Shown: positions 16,541 to 24,100 of the stretch, piece after piece | How the letters are laid out: each line of letters opens with the position of its first letter | Position numbering within the stretch: position 1 is the stretch's first letter | Made by a program: the position numbers and the translations under genes | The notes under the pieces: model-generated | The model's database searches: none | Seen by the model: the letters and a program-made list of their open reading frames with translations, nothing else | Told to the model about the DNA's origin: nothing | Origin: Nibricoccus aquaticus | Lineage (GTDB): Bacteria; Verrucomicrobiota; Verrucomicrobiia; Opitutales; Opitutaceae | Assembly: GCF_002310495.1 (NCBI RefSeq) | Contig: NZ_CP023344.1 | Coordinates: 2,993,501 to 3,057,500, forward strand | Length of the DNA: 64,000 nucleotides | Reading direction: 5' to 3'

Positions 16541-17572
16541 TCAGAATTGACCGCTGCGGGTTTCGAAGTGCGTGGGCTTTTCCAATGTCGGGCCATGACC
16601 GCGCACGTAGGCGGCGACCATCGTTATCAATGTCTCCACGGAGAGTGAAGGAGGACCGAAAAGCGTCATCGATTCCGACGCATCGGCGAGCCAGGCGGTG
16701 GGTTCCTCCTGTCCTCGAATGATCGGAGTCCGCTGGAGACGCCGGCCAAACTCCTCTGCAAGTTGACGAACGGACAGTTTTTCAGCGCCGGTGATATTGA
16801 GTATGCGGGGCGGATTGCTCGTCAGTTCCAGGCAGGCGATCGCGCGCGCGCACGCATCCGATTGGTAAATGCAATTCAACCATCCGGTGCTGACGTCGAT
16901 GGGTTCTTCGCGGTTCACTTTCATCGCGATGTCGACCAGCACGCCGTAGCGAAGCTCTACGGCGTAGTTCAGTCTAAACAGGAGCACCCGGGTTCCAAAC
17001 GTCCGGGCATAGTGGGAGAAGATACGTTCCCTGCCGACGCAGGAGCTCGCGTAATCTCCGATGAAAGCGACGGGCGTCTGCTCGTTGCAGCCGTTGCCCG
17101 CCGTATCCGCGAAAGGATAGACGCAACCGGTCGAGAAAACGACTATGCGGGAGGAGCGGAAATGCCTCGCGACGAGCGCGGGCACGACCGTGTTTTGCAC
17201 CCACGTCGCATCGGGTGAGTCCGCGGTACCGAATTTTTGACCCGCGAGGTAGAGAACGTTTTCAGCTCGTGGGAGTAGGGCGACCTGATCGGGCTCCGCG
17301 AGGTCGCACGAAATGGTTTGGACTCCCTGCGATTCGAGTGTGGCGCGCGTTTCTACGTGGCTGAATCGGGAAACTCCCATGACCTTCGCATGGGAGCGGC
17401 CGGTCTGATCGAGTGCTCGCCGCAGCATGAGGGCGAGCGTCGTGCCCATTTTCCCGCCAACACCTAGAATGATGTAGTCACCGTGGAGTTCTTTGACGGC
17501 GTTTAGCGCGAGGGGAGGCGGGTTGGCGAGGAATTGGTCGATGCCTTCGGCCGCGGGATTTGAATCGCTCAT
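16541..17572 (-). CDS. NAD-dependent epimerase/dehydratase-like (extended SDR) protein
   Basis: The ATG at 17572 gives 343 residues. 'DYIILGVGGKMGTTLALML' is the NAD-binding GxxGxxG region and 'VVFSTGCVYPF' the SDR strand with the S/T-x-x-V-Y motif. The catalytic YxxxK is damaged: the Tyr is present (residue about 174, 'DYASSC') but the Lys position is Cys (codon 17039-17041). 'NYAVELRYGVLVDIA' and 'LNITGAEKLSVRQLAEEFGRRL' match the C-terminal half of sugar epimerases. It is the first gene of the operon running to 13450. Without the Lys it may be a binding protein, may use another base, or may act as a lyase-like variant. Confidence 0.78.
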   Translation of the reverse strand: MSDSNPAAEGIDQFLANPPPLALNAVKELHGDYIILGVGGKMGTTLALMLRRALDQTGRSHAKVMGVSRFSHVETRATLESQGVQTISCDLAEPDQVALLPRAENVLYLAGQKFGTADSPDATWVQNTVVPALVARHFRSSRIVVFSTGCVYPFADTAGNGCNEQTPVAFIGDYASSCVGRERIFSHYARTFGTRVLLFRLNYAVELRYGVLVDIAMKVNREEPIDVSTGWLNCIYQSDACARAIACLELTSNPPRILNITGAEKLSVRQLAEEFGRRLQRTPIIRGQEEPTAWLADASESMTLFGPPSLSVETLITMVAAYVRGHGPTLEKPTHFETRSGQF

Positions 17573-17953
17573 TGGTTGGGTTGAACGGGGAAATCCAGGT
17601 TCGTGACTGCGCAATTTCGGGCCTGTCTCATATCGATGCTTGCAGCATGAAATGCGGGAAGAGCGTGGGTCAAGAGAATGTAACTCTTTAGTTACTTCTG
17701 GCCATTATTGCGATGCTTCGGGTGAGAAAATTCCGTTTGCTGGCGTTCCGTTCAGCGACGGCTACGATTCAGCCTTACGTTCTGCGGTTGGTTTCGGCGC
17801 CAGCCCGGGAGCGTTCAATTCTCTGCGGGTGTTTCTCGCTTCGGGTAAGTTCACCCGAGGCGCTTCGTCCAAGGCAAGATGGGTGGACCGAGGAATCCGA
17901 TGCGACCAAGGCCAGCCGCCACAGTCCGCATCGGAACTAACGATTGGGGAGAC
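17573..17953. promoter_or_regulatory. 381-bp intergenic region upstream of the SDR-aldolase operon
   Basis: No convincing gene is present. Three short inverted repeats can be seen: ATGCT/AGCAT with a 3-nt spacer (17636-17648), GTAACT/AGTTAC with a 4-nt spacer (17680-17695), and TCGGGT/ACCCGA with a 6-nt spacer (17841-17857). The first two lie 60-125 bp upstream of the operon start and are operator candidates. TATCGATGC at 17631 also occurs at 19291 upstream of the next minus-strand gene, suggesting a shared site. Confidence 0.4.
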
Positions 17954-19267
17954 TCACGGCTGTGTCGGCACGGGGGGCGGTGCGAAATACGATTCCCAGA
18001 GATTAAAAACGTAGCTGGCACCCACTGGTTCCAGATCTTTTTCCCACCAAATGAAGTTCTCTTTTCCACCTGACCACCCGCGGTAGCCTTCGGATGCCTT
18101 GAAGCGCAGATCGGCCATTCCGACGCCCATCCGGCGCTCGATCATATCGCCACCTTCTGCGCTCTTCCACTCGCCGAGAATTTTCAAAGTGCTCGCGGTA
18201 CCGATGTCGATCATGACGCCTTCGTAGGCGTAGATCGCGCTCGTGCGAAGGCCGTCCCAGTCTGTAGTTTCAAACTCGTGACACATTCCCATTTGTCCTT
18301 CCCAGGGCGAGACGGTCGCTTTCGATTTTCGTTCGAGAAGCCGGGAGGTGTCTTTCCCGTGAATCGTCACCTGAGTGCGGACTGCTTTCGAATAGAGCCT
18401 GACTGCCTCCGCGCGATGCATCGCCCAAGGCTGGCTCAAGGGAATGCCGTCGTAGGTGAAACGATTGCGCACTCCAGCGCCCCGCGTGGGCACGCCCCGG
18501 GCGAGCACCGATTTTTCTCCGAGAGCGATCGTGCCGCCTTCCATCAAGAGCTTCGGGATCGCAGGATTGTACGTCCAGCAGCGGCGGATGTTTTGGAAGT
18601 TAACCGCGTCGAGACGTTTTTCGAATTGGTCGAAGTCGAAGGTCTCGAAGAATTCGTCCAATGGCTCAGGCCCGAAATAGAGCGACGCTGCTATGATCAC
18701 GCCGACATACCCGGCTACGTGATTGGGATTCCAGCTGCGGTGGTAATGTGAGGCACCATCGAGCAGGACGTAGAAATTGTTGTCATCATCGAGCGAGAAA
18801 TGGGCGGCAACGGCCAGTGCCTGCATCAGCAAATCGGCGCGTTGCTTCTCATCGGAGGAGAGCAGGGCCCAGACTTGTGGCGTTCTGCGCGCGAGGAGCA
18901 GCGACTGTGCGGCTGCATTGTGAGTCCATCCACCAATCCCGCCCAGCGCCTCGGGCTCGCGGGTGGTGCCGTCTTCATATGGGTGGGGCGTTACGAGGAA
19001 GTAGCGAAGTTTCTCAGCGAGATGTTGGGCCAGGGATTTGTCAGCTATGGAGTAATCCGGCGCTTCGTGGGTGGCGACGGCGAGAAATTGCAGGGCAAAC
19101 GTGGGGGCCATTTCCCGATAGTGCCGATGATCGATAAACTTCCAGCGGGGTGCATCGGTTGAAACGGCTTTTTCGAGGAGGTTTCGGGAAACCCTCGGTT
19201 GTGGGGCAGCGACAGCAGCGGTCGTTAATAAACACGCGAGTATCCAAAAAATGAAAGAGGGCTTCAT
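17954..19267 (-). CDS. Secreted helical-toroid-like protein, function unknown
   Basis: The ATG at 19267 (437 residues) is chosen because it starts a good signal peptide (MKPSFIFWILACLLTTAAVA). The mature part is helix-rich and full of aromatic residues: 'HYREMAPTFALQFLAVATHE', 'EALGGIGGWTHNAAAQSLLLARR', 'DDDNNFYVLLDGASHYHRSWNPNH', 'VSPWEGQMGMCHEFETTDWDGLRTSAIYAYEGV'. This arrangement resembles (alpha/alpha) toroid polysaccharide-degrading enzymes, but I recognise no catalytic signature and assign no family. It probably acts in the periplasm. It lies upstream of the SDR-aldolase operon, separated by 381 bp. Confidence 0.6.
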   Translation of the reverse strand: MKPSFIFWILACLLTTAAVAAPQPRVSRNLLEKAVSTDAPRWKFIDHRHYREMAPTFALQFLAVATHEAPDYSIADKSLAQHLAEKLRYFLVTPHPYEDGTTREPEALGGIGGWTHNAAAQSLLLARRTPQVWALLSSDEKQRADLLMQALAVAAHFSLDDDNNFYVLLDGASHYHRSWNPNHVAGYVGVIIAASLYFGPEPLDEFFETFDFDQFEKRLDAVNFQNIRRCWTYNPAIPKLLMEGGTIALGEKSVLARGVPTRGAGVRNRFTYDGIPLSQPWAMHRAEAVRLYSKAVRTQVTIHGKDTSRLLERKSKATVSPWEGQMGMCHEFETTDWDGLRTSAIYAYEGVMIDIGTASTLKILGEWKSAEGGDMIERRMGVGMADLRFKASEGYRGWSGGKENFIWWEKDLEPVGASYVFNLWESYFAPPPVPTQP

Positions 19268-19275
19268 GCGCCCAC

Positions 19276-19300
19276 CGCATCGACAGTTTTTATCGATGCG
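19276..19300. promoter_or_regulatory. Inverted repeat just upstream of the secreted toroid-like gene
   Basis: CGCATCGA at 19276-19283 and TCGATGCG at 19293-19300 form a perfect 8-bp repeat with a 9-nt AT-rich spacer. It ends 9 nt before the start codon at 19267 and could be an operator or an mRNA hairpin covering the ribosome site. Confidence 0.4.
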
Positions 19301-19411
19301 AGTTATTTGTGCATGAAAGCGCTCATGCCGCGTGCGCGCCGCAAGCCTAGAATTGGGACTTGGCGGAGGCGCGGTCACTCGCAACCTCGGAACAACTTTT
19401 TTCCCCGCCCC

Positions 19412-20005
19412 ATGCCTTCTTCTATCGCACTTTTGAGTGGTGTCGTTCTCGCCGGTGGTCTGTCGACGCGGATGGGGAGCGACAAGGCGCTGGTGGAGTT
19501 CGAGGGCGTGCCGTTGTGGCGGCGGCAGTATAATCTGATCGCGCAGGCGGGAGCGGCGGACCGGATGCTGTCGGTGCGGGCGGAGCAGAAGTGGCCGCCG
19601 CTGGATGTGACACGGGTCGTCGATGCGACGCCGGAATCGCTAGGGCCGATCGCGGGGATTGCGGCGGGGCTGGCTAAGTCACGCGGATCGCATCTGCTGG
19701 TGCTGGCGGTGGATATGCCGCGGGTGCCGCTGGCGTGGTTCGCGCGGTTGCGCGAGCGGTGTTCGGACCGGATCGGCGTGATCGGTGCGCGGGCAGATGG
19801 AAATTTCGAACCGCTGGCGGCGATTTATCCGCAGGCGATGCTGCCGATGGTGCGGGCGGCGGTGTCGGACCGGGAGCTGTCGCTGCAAAAGCTGATCGCG
19901 CGGGCGGTGGACGAGGGATTTTTGCGCGTGCAGGAAATCCCGGATGCCGAGGCGGTGTGGTTTGAAAACTGGAACGATCCAGCGGATGTCAGCGGCCAGC
20001 GGTGA
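19412..20005 (+). CDS. mobA: Molybdenum cofactor guanylyltransferase
   Basis: The ATG at 19412 gives 197 residues, the usual MobA length. Residues 12-26 carry the nucleotide-binding signature 'LAGGLSTRMGSDKAL'. 'VVDATPESLGPIAGIAAGL' is the typical GP-x-x-G segment, and 'LLVLAVDMPRVP' gives the metal-binding D-M-P motif. MobA attaches GMP to molybdopterin to make the bis-MGD cofactor for oxidoreductases. No other molybdenum gene is in the window. Its 3' end overlaps the convergent LysR-HTH gene by 17 bp. Confidence 0.9.
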   Translation: MPSSIALLSGVVLAGGLSTRMGSDKALVEFEGVPLWRRQYNLIAQAGAADRMLSVRAEQKWPPLDVTRVVDATPESLGPIAGIAAGLAKSRGSHLLVLAVDMPRVPLAWFARLRERCSDRIGVIGARADGNFEPLAAIYPQAMLPMVRAAVSDRELSLQKLIARAVDEGFLRVQEIPDAEAVWFENWNDPADVSGQR

Positions 20006-20282
20006 GGCCTTTAGTGAGGGCCATGAGGTCTTCGCGGGCGGTGCGCATCTCGGTGAGAATTTTATCGGCGTGATTGAGCAGCTGACGGCCGGCGGCGGTG
20101 AGGTTGACGTGGCGGCCGAGGCGGTCGAAGAGGCGGCACTCGAGGTCTTGTTCGAGTGATTTGATGGCGTGGCTGACGGCGGACTGTGTGAGGTGGAGTT
20201 CGCGGGCGGCGTGCGTGAAGCTGCCAACGCGCGCGAGAGTTGTGAAGGCGAGGAGTTTACGGCTGTCGAGAATGGGCGTCAT
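19989..20282 (-). CDS. Stand-alone LysR-type helix-turn-helix protein
   Basis: From the ATG at 20282 the product is 97 residues and is only the DNA-binding domain of a LysR-type regulator: 'RKLLAFTTLARVGSFTHAARELHLTQSAVSHAIKSLEQDLECRLFDRLGR', then the linker helix '(A)AGRQLLNHADKILTEMRTAREDL'. It stops where the effector domain would begin. Longer starts (ATG 20399) add residues without similarity to the family. It could be a remnant of a full regulator or a working monodomain protein comparable to the HTH of ModE. The position next to mobA makes a molybdate link tempting, but this is inference. Confidence 0.75.
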   Translation of the reverse strand: MTPILDSRKLLAFTTLARVGSFTHAARELHLTQSAVSHAIKSLEQDLECRLFDRLGRHVNLTAAGRQLLNHADKILTEMRTAREDLMALTKGLTAGR

Positions 20283-20440
20283 ACGGTGGTCCCACAGGCG
20301 GTGGTTGCGGGCACAGGTGAGCAGGTGCCAAGCCAGCGGCAGAAGGCGCCCGGGGAACTCGTAGGAAAGTTTTTCATGAAACGCCGGTCGTGGGCTCATG
20401 ATGACGAAGGCATACGTGGTGCGTGCGACGTGAGGAGGCG

Positions 20441-20454
20441 CACGACCGGTCGTG
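20441..20454. promoter_or_regulatory. Perfect 14-bp palindrome between LysR-HTH and membrane protein genes
   Basis: CACGACCGGTCGTG is its own reverse complement. A half copy (CCGGTCGTGGG) recurs at about 20383. It lies upstream of the LysR-type HTH gene and just past the end of the membrane-protein gene, so it is a candidate autoregulatory operator. Confidence 0.4.
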
Positions 20455-20489
20455 GGTCCGGCGGATAAGGCGCCGGGCAATAAGCAGGC

Positions 20490-21026
20490 TCAGTCGCGGT
20501 CGTCGAGGGCGTCGAAGAGTTCTTCGTCGAGCGCGGTCGCGACGGCGGAGCGGCGGCGGTGATAGTAGAGGGCCATGAGGCCCTGGTAGATCAGGGTGAC
20601 GAGGCCGACGGTGGTGTAGGAGATTATGTGCGCGTAGTACACGGCGGTCTCCTTCGAGAGACGGTAGACTTTGAATGCTTCGAGTTGCTCCGGGGTGAAG
20701 GGAATTTGTTCAACGGTGGCTGGGTCGAAGTGGGTGAGCTGGTACGCGGAGTAGAGGAGCATCGTGGCGAGGAGCAGGAGCTGGCTGCGGACGAGCCAGT
20801 CCATGCCGCGTGGATCGCCGGAGCGGAGCTGGCTGGCGCCGTGAAGTTCGATCGCGCCGGTACCGGCGACGAGAACGCCGACGATCGCGCCGGTGGACTG
20901 ATGGGCGGCGGCGTGGAGGATGGCCATCGTGCCGGCGACAATCATGAGGAGGCGACCGTCCATGGAGGCGACTCTCAGGACGCGGCTGAGAATTTCTGAC
21001 GGGAGCGGTGGCGGGTTGTTGGCCAT
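20490..21026 (-). CDS. Small integral membrane protein of unknown function
   Basis: The ATG at 21026 gives 178 residues. Hydrophobic segments include 'LLMIVAGTMAILHAAAHQSTGAIVGVLVAGTGAIEL', 'LLLLATMLLYSAYQLTHF' and 'IISYTTVGLVTLIYQGLMALYYHRRR', consistent with four membrane helices, followed by an acidic tail 'ALDEELFDALDDRD'. I recall such proteins as uncharacterised conserved membrane proteins. Nothing in the context gives a function. The segment upstream of the start (about 21060-21120) looks like a dispersed repeat translating as 'GFRASPGMT', so longer starts were not used. Confidence 0.62.
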   Translation of the reverse strand: MANNPPPLPSEILSRVLRVASMDGRLLMIVAGTMAILHAAAHQSTGAIVGVLVAGTGAIELHGASQLRSGDPRGMDWLVRSQLLLLATMLLYSAYQLTHFDPATVEQIPFTPEQLEAFKVYRLSKETAVYYAHIISYTTVGLVTLIYQGLMALYYHRRRSAVATALDEELFDALDDRD

Positions 21027-21159
21027 AAAGGATCTTGGAGGGGGCGCGAATCCGGCTGGATTGCACGCGGGAAACCGCTCTGGATTCCGCGCTTCGCCCG
21101 GAATGACAATCTGAAATCCTTTCGGGCCCACACTCACGCACACACCTTACACTCTCTCA

Positions 21160-24100
21160 GTGCCAGACGATCAGTCCCAGTCTTTCTCCTTCCGCATCGA
21201 TTTCCCGCCCGAGCTGCCGATCAGCGCGCGTGCGGAGGAGATCGTCGCGACCATCCAGGCGCATCAGGTCGTGATTCTCGCGGGTGAAACCGGCTCGGGA
21301 AAGACGACGCAGATTCCGAAGATGTGTCTGGCGGCGGGGCGTGGCGTGAAGGGCAAGATCGCCTGTACGCAGCCGCGACGGATGGCGGCGCTCTCGATTT
21401 CGAAACGCGTGGCAGACGAACTCGGCGTGGACTGGGGGCGCGAGGTGGGCTGCAAAATCCGGTTCAACGACCAGACGTCGAATGCGACGGTGATCAAGTT
21501 TCTCACGGACGGCATGCTGCTCGCGGAAGTGCAGGGCGATCCGATGCTGCGCGGGTACGACACGGTGATTCTGGATGAGGCGCACGAGCGGTCGCTGAAC
21601 ATTGATTTTCTGCTCGGGCATTTGCGTCAGCTGCGGTTCAAGCGGCCGGAGCTCAAAATTATCATCACCTCAGCGACGATCGACACGGAGGCCTTTTCCA
21701 AGGCGTTCGATGATGCGCCGATCATTCAGGTTTCCGGACGGATGTTTCCGGTGGAGACGATCTATGCGCCGCTGGATGAATTCGGCAGCGATGCGGCGGA
21801 GGGCGATGAGCGCGAGTCGAGGTCGGAGGCGTTGCACTACGTCGATGGGGCGGTGGAGGCGGTGGAGCGGATCGTGCGTGAAAGCGATAAAGGCGACGTG
21901 CTGGTGTTCATGCCGTCGGAGCGGGATATTCGCGAGACGTGTGAGATGCTGGAAGGACGGAGGCTGAGGAATTGCGAGCTGGTGCCGTTGTTTGGACGGC
22001 TTTCGAATGCGGAGCAGCAGCGGGTGTTCAGTGGTGGGCAGCGGAGGAAGATCGTCGTGGCGACGAATATCGCGGAGACGTCGCTGACGATTCCGGGGAT
22101 ACGGTTCGTCGTCGATACGGGGCTGTCGCGCATGAGCCGTTACTCGCCGCAGTCGAGGACACGGCGGCTGCCGATCGAGGAGATTTCTCAGTCGAGCGCG
22201 GATCAGCGCAAGGGACGCAGCGGTCGTGTGGCGGAGGGCGTGTGCATTCGGCTTTATTCGGAGAAGAATTTTCTGGAGCGGCCGAGGTTCACGCAGCCGG
22301 AGATTCAGCGCGCGAATCTGGCGGACGTGATTTTGCGCATGAAGGCGTTTGGGCTGGGCGATATTGAGCGGTTTCCGTTCATCAACATGCCGGCGGCGAA
22401 GTCGATTCGGGCGGGATATGCGTTGCTGGAGGAGTTGGGGGCAATTGAGGAAGGTGAGGGAGATAATCGCGCGCTGACGCCGATCGGGCGGGAGCTGGCG
22501 CGGTTGCCGGTGGATCCGACGGTGGGGCGGATGATTTTGCAGGCGCGGACGGAGAAGTGCGTGCGCGAAGTGCTCGTCATTGCGTCGGGACTTTCGATTC
22601 AGGATCCGCGGGAGCGTCCGCTGGATGCGCGGGAGAAAGCGGATGCGGCGCATCGGCGGTTCACGCATCCGGATTCAGATTTCCTCGCGCTGCTGAATAT
22701 CTGGGAGGCATTTCACGACGAGTTCGAGCGGCTGTCGCAGGCGAAGCTGCGGAAGTTTTGTCGCGATCATTTTTTGAGCTACACGCGGCTGCGGGAGTGG
22801 CGGGATATTCACGGGCAGTTGCTGGATGTGCTCGAAGGGCGGGATGATTTTCGGATGACGTCGGCGTTCCACGGGATGCAGGCGCATGAGATCACTCCGG
22901 AGAAAGAGGCGTTTGGGACACCGGCCTTTCGCGCGATTCATCGGTCGATTCTGGCGGGGTTGTTGGGAAATATCGCGACGCGCGATGACGAGAACGGCGG
23001 GTACAAAGCGACGCATGACCGGAAGGTGGCGTTGTTTCCGGGGTCGGTGTTGTTCGCGAAGGAGGAGCCGAAAAAGTTTTCGACGAAAGGCGGCGGCGAG
23101 CAGCGCGCGCCGAAGAAAGATAACAAGTCGCCACGCTGGATCATGGCGGCGGAGATCATGGAGACGTCGCGGCTGTATGCGCGGACGGGGGCGAGGCTGG
23201 ATCCGTTGTGGGCGCTCGATCTGGGCGCGCATGTGGCGCGGGTGTCGCACAGCGAACCGTTTTGGAATGAAGAAGGCGGTCGCGTGCTCGTGAAACAGAA
23301 GACGCGGCTGTACGGGCTGGAGATCGAGTCGCGCTCGGTGAGTTACGGGCGGATCGCTCCGGTGGAGGCGACGGAGATTTTTATCCGTGAGGCGCTCGTG
23401 AATGACACGGTGACGTGGCCGCTGGATTTTTTGGGGCACAACCGCGAGGTGCGGCAGGATGTGGAGAGTCTGCTGACGCGGGCGCGGGACAGCAGCTACA
23501 TGAATCTGGATGAAGGCGTGTATCGGTTTTATGCGGCGACGTTGATGCCGGAGGCCAAGGCGACGGAACCGCGGCCGATTTCGTGTGTGGCGGAGTTGGT
23601 GGATTTGGTGCGCGAGCGGAAGGGGGCGGAGCCGCGGTTTTTGATGATGGAGCCGGATGATTTGCGCGATCCGGAGCAGGTGGCGGTGGATGCGGAGGCG
23701 TTTCCCGAATCGTTGCCGCTGAAGCAGACTGCGCTGCCGATTTCCTATTCGTACAAACCAGGGCAGACGGATGATGGCGTGACGATCGACGTGCATGTGC
23801 GTGAAGCGGAGACGCTGACGCAGCGCGATCTCGACTGGGCGGTGCCGGGGCATCTGGAGGCGAAGGTGGAGCATTATCTGCGAGCGACGCCGAAGGAGCT
23901 GCGCAAGGAGTTCATGCCGCTCGCGGAGACGGCGAAGAGTCTGACGAAGCAATTGATCAGCCGAGACAAACTCACGGCGCGGCGGGAGACGCTGGTCGAG
24001 GCGCTGGCGGCGCAGATCGGTGAGCGGTTTCAGCTGCGGGTCGATCCGGCGATTTGGGCGGACAAGGCACCGCCGGATCATTTGCGGGTGCGAGTGCGCG

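Noticed and set aside
21060-21120. Possible dispersed repeat translating as 'GFRASPGMT' upstream of the small membrane protein
   Set aside because: It resembles a repeat I recall from other bacteria, but there is only one copy in the window, so it cannot be supported here.
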